From: JAFGNV01 sp964612485
Lineage (GTDB): Bacteria; Chloroflexota; Anaerolineae; 4572-78; J111
DNA: 64,000 nt
Direction: 5' to 3'
Assembly (NCBI GenBank): GCA_964612485.1
Contig: CAZTFF010000028.1
Location: forward strand, 1 to 64,000
Program-made: the position numbers and the translations under genes
Notes under the pieces: generated by a model
What the model was told of the DNA's origin: nothing
Databases searched by the model: none
What the model saw: the letters and a program-made list of their open reading frames with translations, nothing else
Part shown: positions 17,608-25,960 of the stretch, piece by piece
Layout: every line of letters starts with the position of its first letter
Position numbering within the stretch: the first letter of the stretch is position 1

Positions 17608-17642
17608 CAGAACTGCCGGCCCTGACATGACCGGCAGTTCTG
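17608..17642 (+). other. Stem-loop in the leader of the hibernation-factor gene
   Basis: CAGAACTGCCGG and CCGGCAGTTCTG form a perfect 12-bp stem around an 11-base loop. It lies 24 bases after the predicted -10 and 54 bases before the ATG, inside the transcript leader. The bases after it (ATAATTTCC) are not a T-run, so it is more likely an mRNA 5' stabiliser or regulatory structure than a terminator. Confidence 0.6.
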
Positions 17643-17696
17643 ATAATTTCCACCTAATTATTTAATTCCCATTTCAAAGAAAGGAGATAAATTAAT

Positions 17697-18254
17697 ATGA
17701 GCAGACTGGATTTCCACCTGGAGTTCAAGACCGAACTTCCACATTTGCGCGATGAACTCCTGCCCGAAGCCGATGAGCGCTTACGGTTGCTGCGTGAAGG
17801 CCATACTGATCTGATCGGGGCAGCCGTGGCCATCGATGACCTGGCCCGGGACGAAACCGGCCATATCTACCAGGCCCGGGTAGTGGCCTACATCCGGCCC
17901 GAAAATATTACGGCCATCGAAAAGGCCGAAACCGCCGAACTTGCCCTAAAAGGCGCGCTGGATGCGTTGGAACGACAGGTCAATCAGCGGCGGACCAAAC
18001 TCGGCCGGCCCTGGCAGCAGCCCGAACAGGCCACCGATCAGGGAATTTACGAGCTGACCGCCGAAGAGATTTACGACACCTTTGCCCCCCGCATTGCCGC
18101 CCCGGATTTGATAGAGATGTCTCGCAACGAGTTGGCTTCAAAATTAATGGTCGAAGAAAATTTTGAAGAAAGCGCCGCTTTTTATGCGGCGGACCAAATT
18201 TTGGTATTTGCAGAGGAAATCGTTGCCGGCCAGCAGCCGGCACGAAAAGGTTAA
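17697..18254 (+). CDS. Ribosome hibernation-promoting-factor-like (S30AE/RaiA fold) protein
   Basis: 185 residues. Residues ~1-105 resemble the sigma-54 modulation/S30AE fold: a strand, basic helix, strands ending YQARVVAYIRPENITAIEK, then the helix LALKGALDALERQVNQRRTKL, which matches the second helix (AIDxaxdkLexQL) of hibernation factors. That domain binds the 30S decoding channel and inactivates ribosomes in stationary phase. A ~80-residue acidic C-terminal extension lacks the dimerising long-HPF domain and shows DLIEMSRNELASKLMVEENF. AGGAG precedes the ATG. It is followed 30 bases later by a dodecin gene. Confidence 0.65.
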   Translation: MSRLDFHLEFKTELPHLRDELLPEADERLRLLREGHTDLIGAAVAIDDLARDETGHIYQARVVAYIRPENITAIEKAETAELALKGALDALERQVNQRRTKLGRPWQQPEQATDQGIYELTAEEIYDTFAPRIAAPDLIEMSRNELASKLMVEENFEESAAFYAADQILVFAEEIVAGQQPARKG

Positions 18255-18284
18255 ACGATAAAAACATATGAAAGGAGAATAAAA

Positions 18285-18491
18285 ATGGCGCTGGTAAAAG
18301 TGATCGAAGTATTGGCGGAGTCCAATAAAAGTTGGGACGATGCGGCCAAGCAGGCTCTGATCCAAGCTTCAAAGACAGTACGAAACATCAAGTCGATTTA
18401 CGTGAAAGACATGAAGGCTATTGTCGAAGACAATGAGATTGTCAGCTATCGAATCAATGCCAAAATATCTTTCCTGCTCGACGAATCGTAA
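18285..18491 (+). CDS. Dodecin family protein
   Basis: 68 residues, full family length. The sequence follows the dodecin pattern throughout: VIEVLAESNKSWDDAAKQA, then ASKTVRNIKSIYVKDMKA and SYRINAKISFLLDES. Dodecins assemble into hollow dodecamers that bind flavins or coenzyme A and act as flavin buffers or storage. AAAGGAG lies before the ATG. It shares a transcript with the hibernation-factor-like gene and is closed by the strong terminator at 18512-18558, consistent with a stationary-phase unit. Confidence 0.9.
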   Translation: MALVKVIEVLAESNKSWDDAAKQALIQASKTVRNIKSIYVKDMKAIVEDNEIVSYRINAKISFLLDES

Positions 18492-18511
18492 ACGCTCGAG
18501 ACACATCATTT

Positions 18512-18558
18512 TCAGGCCTGACAGGTTCAAGTTTGTAACCTGTCAGGCCTGATTTTTT
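18512..18558 (+). terminator. Rho-independent terminator built from the CCTGTCAGG repeat
   Basis: A perfect 16-bp stem (TCAGGCCTGACAGGTT with its complement at 18537-18552), a 9-base loop and a run of six T at 18553-18558 follow the dodecin stop by 20 bases. The arms contain the same CCTGACAGG core as the dispersed palindromes, showing that the family can serve as a terminator. Confidence 0.9.
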
Positions 18559-18574
18559 GAATCTGGCCCGGAAT

Positions 18575-19282
18575 TTATTGCGGCCCGGAACCGGTAAATT
18601 TTGACCATGCGTCTTCCAATTTGCTCCAACTTTCCTCCACCCACTGCCTGGCCTGATCGATGCCCACGCCAATTTGCACCATAGCATAATTCTTGGTGAC
18701 TTCGTCCCAATTGACCACGTTCCACCAGGCGGCGATATAATCGGCCCGCCGATTCTGGTAATTGAGATAGTAGGCGTGTTCCCACACATCCAGCCCCAAA
18801 ATGGGCACCAGGCCCTCGGAAATAGGATTATCCTGGTTGGGGGTGCTGGAAACCTTTAGATTACCATCCTCATCCACAACCAACCAGGCCCAGCCGCTGC
18901 CAAAGCGCGTGGCCGCCGCATTTGAAAATTCATCCTTAAAGTCTTCAAACGAGCCAAAGCCATCGTTAATAGCGCCGGCCAGATTACCGCTGGGCCTGCT
19001 GCCGCCCTCCGGACTCATGCAAGGCCAAAAGAGGGAGTGATTCGCGTGGCCGCCGCCATTGTTGCGCACAGCGGTACGGATTTCTTCCGGCACAACCTCA
19101 AGATCGCTCAACAACTCAACCACATTCTTTTTCTGCAGATCGGGGTACCCTTCCAGGGCATTGTTCAGTTTGTTGACATAACCTTGATGATGCTTCCCGT
19201 GATGGATATCCATCGTTCTGGCATCGATATGAGGGGCCAGCGCATTATAATCATAAGGTAGATTCGGTAATTTGTGTGTCAC
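18575..19282 (-). CDS. sodA: Superoxide dismutase, Fe/Mn family
   Basis: 235 residues, some 30 longer than usual. Metal ligands are visible in order: His in DIHHGKHHQGYVNKLN, His in NNGGGHANHSLFW, and Asp and His in DVWEHAYYLNYQNRRADYI. GSGWAWLVVDEDGNL and the Gly-rich NNGGGHANH favour the Mn-type. It converts superoxide to peroxide and oxygen. Its GTG start overlaps the stop of the transketolase C-subunit (GTGA), so it is translated from the same mRNA. The extra ~30 residues are at the C-terminus. Confidence 0.95.
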   Translation of the reverse strand: MTHKLPNLPYDYNALAPHIDARTMDIHHGKHHQGYVNKLNNALEGYPDLQKKNVVELLSDLEVVPEEIRTAVRNNGGGHANHSLFWPCMSPEGGSRPSGNLAGAINDGFGSFEDFKDEFSNAAATRFGSGWAWLVVDEDGNLKVSSTPNQDNPISEGLVPILGLDVWEHAYYLNYQNRRADYIAAWWNVVNWDEVTKNYAMVQIGVGIDQARQWVEESWSKLEDAWSKFTGSGPQ

Positions 19283-20292
19283 TTTAAAGCTTTCCTTTCA
19301 TGTAATAATTGTTGCACCAATGGTTTTTCTTCTTTTTGGCCGACCACTTTTTTGGCCGCCCGGCTAATATCGGCGGGCATAAGGCCATATTTTTCCAATA
19401 ACTCCTGGCCCGTTCCCGATTCGGCGTATTGGTTGTCGATGCCCACAAACCCCATCGGCACCGGGTGCTGCCGGGCCACGCTCTGCGCCACCGCGGCCCC
19501 CAAACCGCCTTGCAATAAATGCTCTTCCGCCGTGACAATAGCCCCGGTCTCCCGGGCTGCCTGAGCGATAGCTTCATCGTCCAGGGGTTTTACGGTGTGC
19601 GTATCCAGCACCCGCGCTTCGATCCCCTCTTCACTCAAATCATGCGCGGCTTCCAGCGCCGCCGCCACCATGAGACCGCAGGCAATCAGAGTGACATCAC
19701 CGCCTTCACGGAGTTTGTTGGCCTTGCCTATTTTAAAATCAGTGCCATTAGCATAAACCACAGGAACCTTGCTACGACCGGTTCTAAGATAAACCGGACC
19801 CCTGCGATCAAGCATGGCGCGGGTAGCGGCGCGGGTCGAAGGTTCGTCGGCGGGCACAACTACGCTGAAATTGGGCAGCGAGTTTGCCAGGGCAATATCT
19901 TCTATCCCCATCTGGCTGGGGCCGTCTTCGCCAATGCTGATCCCGCTATGAGACCCCACCAGCTTGACATTGGCCTGAGGAAACGCAATCCCCATCCGTA
20001 TCTGATCGTAGGCATTGCAGAGCAAAAAACAGGCAAAGCTGGCCGCTACCACTTCTTTACCGGAGGCCGCCATGCCGCTGCTAATGCCAACCAGATTACT
20101 TTCCGCAATCCCCACATTGAAAAAACGGTCCGGGAATTCTTCGGCAAAAAACTTGGTTCGGGTAGAATTGGAAACATCACCATCCAAGACCACCAGGTTT
20201 GGCCGCTCCCGGCCCGCTGCTTGCAGCGCCTCGCCAAAGGCATTGCGCGTTGGCAAGCCGTATTCCAGCCCAATGCGTTTGCCCAATTCCAT
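19279..20292 (-). CDS. Transketolase, C-terminal subunit
   Basis: 337 residues, the pyrimidine-binding and C-terminal domains of a split transketolase. Evidence is LPTRNAFGEALQAAGRERPN, FNVGIAESNLVGISSGMAA (catalytic Glu region), AFPQANVKLVGSHSGISIGEDGPSQ and VLDTHTVKPLDDEAI. With the N-terminal subunit it moves two-carbon units in the pentose phosphate pathway. GAGGTAATC precedes the ATG, and the upstream subunit's stop is part of that site, so translation is coupled. Split transketolases are common in Chloroflexota, Thermotogota and archaea. Confidence 0.92.
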   Translation of the reverse strand: MELGKRIGLEYGLPTRNAFGEALQAAGRERPNLVVLDGDVSNSTRTKFFAEEFPDRFFNVGIAESNLVGISSGMAASGKEVVAASFACFLLCNAYDQIRMGIAFPQANVKLVGSHSGISIGEDGPSQMGIEDIALANSLPNFSVVVPADEPSTRAATRAMLDRRGPVYLRTGRSKVPVVYANGTDFKIGKANKLREGGDVTLIACGLMVAAALEAAHDLSEEGIEARVLDTHTVKPLDDEAIAQAARETGAIVTAEEHLLQGGLGAAVAQSVARQHPVPMGFVGIDNQYAESGTGQELLEKYGLMPADISRAAKKVVGQKEEKPLVQQLLHERKALK

Positions 20293-20294
20293 GA

Positions 20295-21191
20295 TTACCT
20301 CGCTTCCTTTCCGTTTCTCTCATACATTTCATCCAACTCGGCCAGGGCCACTTCCACTTCCTCAGGATCGAGCGGTTTGCCGTGTTTACGGTTCGTATCG
20401 TCTTTTTCAAACGGACTCAATCCTTTCCCTTTTAACGTATGGGCAATAATTATTTTGGGATTTTGACCATCGCGATTTTCGGGCGATAGGTGGTTCAAGA
20501 CCTGTTCCATATTATGGCCGTCGATCTCCACCACATCCCAACCAAACGCGCCCCATTTGGCCGTTATCGGCTCCAGGGTGGGCATCACCTCATCCGTCGA
20601 GCCGGTCTGCTGAAACTTGTTGTAATCCAAAATCACGGTCAGATTATCGAGTTGGTATTTGGCGGCCGTCATCGCGGCTTCCCAAATCTGTCCCTCATCG
20701 CTTTCACCGTCGCCAATCATCACGTAAACGTAAACATCGCGCCCATCCAGCCGGGCGGCCAGGGCATGCCCGATGCCGATAGACAATCCCTGCCCCAGTG
20801 ATCCGGTTGACGCTTCCACGCCCGGCAGCACGCGCATATTGGGGTGCCCTTCCAGGGGACTGCCCAGTTGGCGCAGGGTTTTTAACCGCTCCGGGTCAAA
20901 AAAGCCGGCCTCGGCCAAAATCACGTAAAGGCCGGGCGCGCCGTGCCCTTTGCTGAGAATAAATCGGTCTCGATCCGGCCAATCCGGCTGCTGTGGATTG
21001 TAGCGCATCACGCCCCCGCAATACAGCGCCACCAAAATATCAATGACCGAAAGCGAACTGGAGGGATGCCCCGAGCCGGCCTCAGTTGTAATCTGGATGA
21101 TCTGGCGGCTCAATCGCCAGGATATTTTTTCAAGCGCTTCAATTGAACGTTGTTCAACATGTTCACCTGCTTTGTTATTGGAAATAATCAC
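20295..21191 (-). CDS. Transketolase, N-terminal (thiamine diphosphate-binding) subunit
   Basis: About 298 residues. Evidence is ITTEAGSGHPSSSLSVIDIL, RFILSKGHGAPGLYVILAE, the ThDP motif IGDGESDEGQIWEAAMTAAK and LDYNKFQQTGSTDEV. I place the start at the GTG at 21191, because the run AGGGGGGTGATT immediately before it resembles a full Shine-Dalgarno; an upstream GTG at 21197 lies inside that run. It is the first gene of a three-gene unit with the C-subunit and sodA. The box-type promoter at 21225-21292 drives it. Confidence 0.9.
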   Translation of the reverse strand: MIISNNKAGEHVEQRSIEALEKISWRLSRQIIQITTEAGSGHPSSSLSVIDILVALYCGGVMRYNPQQPDWPDRDRFILSKGHGAPGLYVILAEAGFFDPERLKTLRQLGSPLEGHPNMRVLPGVEASTGSLGQGLSIGIGHALAARLDGRDVYVYVMIGDGESDEGQIWEAAMTAAKYQLDNLTVILDYNKFQQTGSTDEVMPTLEPITAKWGAFGWDVVEIDGHNMEQVLNHLSPENRDGQNPKIIIAHTLKGKGLSPFEKDDTNRKHGKPLDPEEVEVALAELDEMYERNGKEAR

Positions 21192-21224
21192 AATCACCCC
21201 CCTGCTAAATATTTATACTTCTTT

Positions 21225-21292
21225 AGCATAACCGATTCCCCCTCACTTGCCTACACTAAGTTGAGCGATAATGAAGCGGCCAATTGGGTTAT
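21225..21292 (-). promoter_or_regulatory. Box-type promoter for the transketolase-sodA operon
   Basis: On the minus strand: box ATCGCTC-N3-CTTAGTGTAG (21269-21251), -35-like TAGGCA (21253-21248), a 17-bp spacer and -10 TATGCT (21230-21225). A second box with GGGTTAT begins at 21286 on the plus strand, exactly 23 bases from GAGCGAT at 21263. This and 21407-21475 occupy the 351-base gene-free region; additional box-like copies lie at 21328, 21363 and 21394. Confidence 0.6.
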
Positions 21293-21406
21293 TTTTTATA
21301 GCTCTTACAGCTCATCCGCACCAATTCGAGTAAGTAATTACCTTGAAATTTGTAGCTCAAATGGGTGATACAACCCGGCAGGCCATACTAATTGGGCTAT
21401 CAAAAG

Positions 21407-21475
21407 ATAACTCCCTTTGCGCAGCAAAAACCGCCCACTCTAGTGTAGGCAGTCCTCACCCGCCAATGATAAAAT
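21407..21475 (+). promoter_or_regulatory. Box-type promoter for the nuo operon
   Basis: The box ACCGCCC-N3-TCTAGTGTAG (21430-21448) overlaps -35-like TAGGCA (21446-21451). An 18-bp spacer leads to -10 TAAAAT (21470-21475). A weaker copy (ATAACTC) begins at 21407, 23 bases upstream. The leader contains a 13-base direct repeat ATTCAGCGATTCA at 21505-21517 and 21521-21533. Confidence 0.6.
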
Positions 21476-21542
21476 GATACAATCCTGGAACAATTATTAG
21501 GGGGATTCAGCGATTCAGTTATTCAGCGATTCAATATTGATT

Positions 21543-21950
21543 ATGGAAAACACAATGTCTAACCCGGCCCTCTGGCCCTTGGCGGTCTATTTTGGTCTAA
21601 CTCTGCTCGTTGTGGCGGGGATGCTGGGTGTTTCGTACGTTTTGGGCCAGCGCCACCAGGATCGTGACACCGACGAACCGTACGAATCGGGCATCATGCC
21701 CACCGGCTCGGCCCGCCAGCGGCTGTCGGCTAAATTTTATATTGTGGCCATGCTGTTTGTGATCTTCGATCTGGAAGTGGCTTTCATCGTGGCCTGGGTG
21801 ATAGCTTTTTGGCAGGTGGGCTGGAGCGGCTACCTGGGCGCGGTGGTGTTTATCGGCGTGCTTTTCCTGGCCCTGCTGTACGAATGGCGGCAGGGCGCGT
21901 TGGATTGGGGGCCAAGAAATCGGGCTTCAAAAGTGAGAAGTGACGAGTAA
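21543..21950 (+). CDS. nuoA: NADH-quinone oxidoreductase subunit A
   Basis: About 135 residues with three membrane helices (WPLAVYFGLTLLVVAGMLGV; FYIVAMLFVIFDLEVAFIV; YLGAVVFIGVLFLALLYEW). The family signature YESGIMPTGSARQR and FDLEVAF are present. It is the first gene of the complex I operon. Start choice is uncertain: ATG 21543 keeps two extra Met-containing turns, while ATG 21555 has GGAAAA before it. The last codons (SKVRSDE) come from a GTGACGAGTAA repeat also seen at the end of the ligase gene at 46743. Confidence 0.93.
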   Translation: MENTMSNPALWPLAVYFGLTLLVVAGMLGVSYVLGQRHQDRDTDEPYESGIMPTGSARQRLSAKFYIVAMLFVIFDLEVAFIVAWVIAFWQVGWSGYLGAVVFIGVLFLALLYEWRQGALDWGPRNRASKVRSDE

Positions 21951-21980
21951 TAATTTTTAATTCTTAATTCTTACCAGAAA

Positions 21981-22024
21981 ACCTCTGTGTAACTCTGCGC
22001 ATTCTCTGAGAATCTCTGTGTAAC
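21981..22024. repeat. CTCTGTG-type dispersed intergenic repeat
   Basis: Several copies of CTCTGTGTAAC/CTCTGCGCATTCTCTGAG are strung together between nuoA and nuoB. A related cluster lies at 31320-31432 before nuoH. These repeats add no open frame and no hairpin with a T-run. Their role is unknown. Confidence 0.5.
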
Positions 22025-22056
22025 AGTTAACTACCTCTCAATAGAAAGGCAATTTC

Positions 22057-22710
22057 ATGCGCTGGTGGTTCAGCAAACCCACAACCGAACTTCCCCTGGC
22101 CGAAGAGCCGGTACTCAACGGCAGCGGCTCTTTTCAAGAGGTGATGAGCCGCATTGTGGCTTTTGCCCGGCTGCAAGATTTGCTGGCCTGGGGCCGCAAA
22201 AATTCTATCTGGCCTTTTAATTTTGGCCTTTCCTGCTGTTATGTGGAAATGGCCACCAGCCTGACCAGTAAATACGACATTGCCCGCTTTGGGGCCGAGG
22301 TGATCCGAGGCACCCCCCGCGAGGCCGATTTAATGATTATCGCCGGCACGGTGTTCATCAAAATGGCGCCCATTGTAAAACGACTCTACGACCAGATGAT
22401 GGAACCTCGCTGGGTGATCTCCATGGGGTCTTGCGCCAATTCCGGCGGCATGTACGACATCTACAGCGTGGTCCAGGGCGTAGACAAATTTATGCCGGTT
22501 GACCTTTACGTGCCGGGCTGCCCGCCGCGCCCCAACGCCTTTATGGAAGGGCTGACGATGCTGCAAGAATCCGTGGGGCAGGAAAAACGCCCCTTTAGTT
22601 GGGTCTTGGGGCCGCAAGGCGTAGAAAAAGGTAAATTTCCTGTTCAGCGCGATCTGAAACGGCCGGAACGCCAACAGGCTACCGTTTTACGCTCGCCGGA
22701 TGAGGTCTGA
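22057..22710 (+). CDS. nuoB: NADH-quinone oxidoreductase subunit B
   Basis: 217 residues. Ligands of iron-sulfur cluster N2 are visible: the tandem Cys in GLSCCYVEMAT, one Cys in SMGSCANSGGMYD and one in YVPGCPPRPNAF. This subunit lies in the connecting module and passes electrons to quinone. AAAGG precedes the ATG. The C-terminal ~30 residues after SWVLGPQG are a variable extension. Next downstream is a polyphosphate kinase gene that interrupts the usual B-C-D order. Confidence 0.95.
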   Translation: MRWWFSKPTTELPLAEEPVLNGSGSFQEVMSRIVAFARLQDLLAWGRKNSIWPFNFGLSCCYVEMATSLTSKYDIARFGAEVIRGTPREADLMIIAGTVFIKMAPIVKRLYDQMMEPRWVISMGSCANSGGMYDIYSVVQGVDKFMPVDLYVPGCPPRPNAFMEGLTMLQESVGQEKRPFSWVLGPQGVEKGKFPVQRDLKRPERQQATVLRSPDEV

Positions 22711-22745
22711 GAACATTCGAGATTTGGGAAAGAAGCGTAAGTTTT

Positions 22746-23579
22746 ATGGCGAAAAAAAAGTACAGCAAAAAAGGAAAGCTAAAAAGAAAGTATTACGAAA
22801 AAGAGTTGGATAGGCTGCAAGAAGAGTTGGTCAAATTACAGCATTGGATCAAAGACCAGGGGTTGAAAGTATGCGTTGTCTTCGAAGGACGCGACGCCGC
22901 CGGTAAAGGAGGCGTGATCAAACGCATCATCCGCCGCCTGAACCCCCGTATCGTACGGGTAGTGGCCCTGGGCAAACCCACCGAAAAAGAACAGGAACAA
23001 TGGTACTTTCAACGCTACGCCGATCATTTACCAACCGCCGGCGAGATGGTACTCTTTGATCGCAGTTGGTACAACCGGGCCGGCGTGGAGCGGGTGATGG
23101 AATTTTGTACCGATGAAGAGTACCGGGAATTTCTGCGGGCCTGCCCGCAATTCGAACGCATGCTGGTGCGGTCGGGCATTCAATTGATCAAATATTGGTT
23201 TTCGGTGAGTGACGAAGAACAGGAACGACGTTTCCAAAAACGAAACCACGATCCGATGCGGCGCTGGAAGCTCAGCCCCATGGATCTGGAAGCTCGTTCC
23301 AAATGGGTGGAGTATTCCCGGGCCAAAGACGCTATGTTTATGTATACCGACATTGAGGAAGCCCCCTGGTACGTGGTCAATGCCGATATTAAACGACACG
23401 CTCGGCTAAATTGTATCAGTCACTTACTCAATTCGATCCCTTATAAAGACCTGACGCCTGACCCCATAGAATTACCGCCCCGGCAAAGAGATCCCGGTTA
23501 CGAGCGCCCGCCCATTACCAATCAAACCTGGGTACCGGCCATCTACGGCAGCAACCCGCTGCCCGAGGAAGAAAGATAA
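22746..23579 (+). CDS. ppk2: Polyphosphate kinase 2
   Basis: 277 residues, one-domain PPK2. Walker A is VVFEGRDAAGKGGVIKRI, the lid and base-binding region YFQRYADHLPTAGEMVLFDR contains the Walker B Asp, and NRAGVERVMEF and KYWFSVSDEEQERRF follow. PPK2 enzymes use polyphosphate to phosphorylate nucleotides (ADP or GDP, some AMP); class cannot be fixed by eye. It lies inside the complex I operon between nuoB and nuoCD, linking polyphosphate use to respiratory energy supply. The N-terminus is strongly basic (KKKYSKKGKLKRKYYEK). Confidence 0.92.
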   Translation: MAKKKYSKKGKLKRKYYEKELDRLQEELVKLQHWIKDQGLKVCVVFEGRDAAGKGGVIKRIIRRLNPRIVRVVALGKPTEKEQEQWYFQRYADHLPTAGEMVLFDRSWYNRAGVERVMEFCTDEEYREFLRACPQFERMLVRSGIQLIKYWFSVSDEEQERRFQKRNHDPMRRWKLSPMDLEARSKWVEYSRAKDAMFMYTDIEEAPWYVVNADIKRHARLNCISHLLNSIPYKDLTPDPIELPPRQRDPGYERPPITNQTWVPAIYGSNPLPEEER

Positions 23580-23610
23580 TGCAACCCTTTGAGGTGAAAA
23601 TTCGATAAGA

Positions 23611-25362
23611 ATGAATACCACAAATATTGACATTCAACCAGAATTATTCGGCAAGTTCAATGGAGCCATCGTTGCCGAACAGCAAACAAAAGACAAAATA
23701 CCCACTTTCTGGATTGCACCGCATGAACTCCGAGCCGTACTTTCATACCTCAAAGAAGACATCGCATCACCCTTCCGCATGCTTTACGATCTGACGGCCA
23801 TCGATGAGCGCACCCGAATGCATCGCCTGGGCCAACCGCCCGGCGATTTCACCGTGGTGTACCATCTGCTTTCCTTTGAACGAAACCAGGATGTGCGCCT
23901 CAAAGTAGCGCTGCCCGGCGAAAATCCATCACTGCCCAGCATCATCGATATCTGGCCCATGGCCGATTGGTACGAGCGGGAAGTGTGGGATATGTTTGGC
24001 CTCACGTTTGACGGACACCCGCACCTGCACCGCCTGCTGATGCCGCCCACCTGGCCGGGCCACCCCCTGCGCAAAGATCACCCCGCCCGCGCCACCGAAA
24101 TGCAACCGTTTCAACTACCGGAAGACAAGCAGGAGAAAGAAAACCAGGCGCTGCAATTTGATCCGGCGGCCTGGGGCTTGCAGCGCCGCAGCGACGACAG
24201 CGATTTTATGTTTCTCAACCTCGGCCCGCAGCACCCCGGCACCCACGGCGTGCTGCGTATTGTGCTGCAACTCGACGGCGAAGAGATCATCGACGCCGTG
24301 CCCGACATCGGCTACCATCATCGCGGGGCCGAAAAAATGGGCGAGCGCCAAAACTGGCATACCTACATTCCCTACACCGACCGGGTGGATTACCTGGGGG
24401 GGGTGATGAACAACCTGCCCTACGTGCTGGCCGTCGAAACCCTGGCCGGCATCGAAGTGCCCGACCGGGTCAAAGTGATCCGGGTGATGCTGGCCGAACT
24501 GTTCCGCATTATCAGCCACCTGGTCTGGTACGGCACCTTTGCTCAGGACCTGGGCCAGATGTCGCCGGTATTTTATATGTTCACCGACCGCGAACGCGCC
24601 CTGGAGATCATCGAGGCCATCTGCGGCGGGCGCATGCACCCCAACTGGTTTCGCATTGGCGGCGTGGCTCAAGATTTGCCGCAGGGATGGGATCAACTGA
24701 TCCGCGATTTTTTGCACTACCTGCCCGCCCGCCTGGATGAATACGATAAATTGGTGATGGAAAACCGCATCTTCAAGGCGCGCACTCAAGGCATTGGCGC
24801 GTACACCACCGCCGAAGCCATCGACTGGGGCGTGACCGGCCCCGGCCTGCGGGCCACCGGCCTGGAGTGGGATTTCCGCAAAAAGCGCCCCTACTCCGGC
24901 TACGAGCAATTTGAGTTTGACATCCCCACCGCCGCCAACGGCGATTGTTACGACCGCGCCGTAGTGCGGGTGGAAGAAATGCGCCAGAGCCTGCGCATCA
25001 TCGAACAATGCGTCAACCACATGCCGCCCGGCCCCTACAAATCCGATCACCCGCTCACCACGCCGCCGCGCAAAGAACGCACCATGCACGATATTGAAAC
25101 GCTCATCACCCATTTTCTGGGTGTCAGTTGGGGCCCGGTGATCCCGGCGGGCGAGGCCTTTTTTGGCGTGGAGGCCACGAAAGGCAGCAACGGCTATTAT
25201 TTGATCAGCGACGGCAGCACCATGTCGTACCGCACCCGCATCCGCACACCCTCCTTCCCCCACATTCAGATGGTGCCGTTCATCAGCCGGGGCCTGATGG
25301 TACCCGATTTGTTAGCCATTCTCGGCAGCATAGATTTTGTGCTGGCCGACGTAGACCGTTAG
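23611..25362 (+). CDS. nuoCD: NADH-quinone oxidoreductase subunits C and D fused
   Basis: 583 residues. Residues ~1-185 are the NuoC (30-kDa) domain with WYEREVWDMFGLTFDGHPHL and RLLMPPTWPGHPLRKD. Residues ~195-583 are NuoD (49-kDa) with LNLGPQHPGTHGVLRIVLQL, GYHHRGAEKMGE and the quinone-site region, ending LGSIDFVLADVDR. The fusion occurs in several bacterial lineages, including enterobacteria and some Chloroflexota. Both domains look intact with a short linker. It follows ppk2 by 31 bases and precedes nuoE by 7. Confidence 0.95.
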   Translation: MNTTNIDIQPELFGKFNGAIVAEQQTKDKIPTFWIAPHELRAVLSYLKEDIASPFRMLYDLTAIDERTRMHRLGQPPGDFTVVYHLLSFERNQDVRLKVALPGENPSLPSIIDIWPMADWYEREVWDMFGLTFDGHPHLHRLLMPPTWPGHPLRKDHPARATEMQPFQLPEDKQEKENQALQFDPAAWGLQRRSDDSDFMFLNLGPQHPGTHGVLRIVLQLDGEEIIDAVPDIGYHHRGAEKMGERQNWHTYIPYTDRVDYLGGVMNNLPYVLAVETLAGIEVPDRVKVIRVMLAELFRIISHLVWYGTFAQDLGQMSPVFYMFTDRERALEIIEAICGGRMHPNWFRIGGVAQDLPQGWDQLIRDFLHYLPARLDEYDKLVMENRIFKARTQGIGAYTTAEAIDWGVTGPGLRATGLEWDFRKKRPYSGYEQFEFDIPTAANGDCYDRAVVRVEEMRQSLRIIEQCVNHMPPGPYKSDHPLTTPPRKERTMHDIETLITHFLGVSWGPVIPAGEAFFGVEATKGSNGYYLISDGSTMSYRTRIRTPSFPHIQMVPFISRGLMVPDLLAILGSIDFVLADVDR

Positions 25363-25369
25363 AGAAAAA

Positions 25370-25858
25370 ATGCTGACCGATCAAGAACGACAGGAAATCG
25401 AAACTGAACTGCACGATTACCCGTACAAGCACAACGCCTGCATCAGCGCCTTGAAGATTGTGCAGCGCCACCGGGGCGGTTGGGTTCCCGACGAGGGTAT
25501 TCGGGATATTGCCGACTTTTTAGAAATGTCGCCCGACGAAGTGGACAGCGTGGCCACCTTTTACAACCTGATCATGCGTAAGCCGGTAGGCAAGCACAAA
25601 ATATTTATTTGCAACAGCGTAAGCTGCTGGCTGCTGGGCTACCGGGAAATTTTGACTCGCCTGACCGAAACCCTGGGCATCGAACTGGGCCAAACAACGC
25701 CAGACAACCAATTCACCCTGCTGCCCATCCAATGCCTGGGCACGTGCGATCACGCGCCCGCCCTGATGATCGACGAAGATTTGCACCGGGATTTAACGCC
25801 GGAGAAGATAGAAGAAATTTTGGCTGACTATGCCAACGATGGAGAAGCAACGACTTGA
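25370..25858 (+). CDS. nuoE: NADH-quinone oxidoreductase subunit E
   Basis: 162 residues. The thioredoxin-like ferredoxin domain has four Cys ligands of cluster N1a in two pairs: ICNSVSCWLLG (CxxxxC) and QCLGTCDHAP (CxxxC). The N-terminal helical part ALKIVQRHRGGWVPDEGI and VDSVATFYNLIMRKPVG is typical. It belongs to the NADH-oxidising module with NuoF and NuoG. It is 7 bases downstream of nuoCD. Confidence 0.95.
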   Translation: MLTDQERQEIETELHDYPYKHNACISALKIVQRHRGGWVPDEGIRDIADFLEMSPDEVDSVATFYNLIMRKPVGKHKIFICNSVSCWLLGYREILTRLTETLGIELGQTTPDNQFTLLPIQCLGTCDHAPALMIDEDLHRDLTPEKIEEILADYANDGEATT

Positions 25859-25920
25859 CGACCGACTACAAACCACAGACCACCGTTTAGAATTGTTTCG
25901 TATTGTCGGTGGTCGGTCGT
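25857..25920. repeat. Interrupted inverted repeat between nuoE and nuoF
   Basis: ACGACCGAC and GACCACCG (25857-25885) pair with CGGTGGTC and GTCGGTCGT (25907-25920), making a two-part stem in the 102-base gap. The region is rich in CGGTCGTCGGTC-like units. No T-run follows, so it may modulate mRNA stability within the operon rather than end it. Confidence 0.5.
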
Positions 25921-25960
25921 CGGTCATCAGTCGTCGTTTAGCTGGAATTGAGTGATAACC

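Noticed and set aside
24115..25263. Long antisense open frame opposite nuoCD
   Set aside because: Same reason: shadow of conserved nuoD codons.
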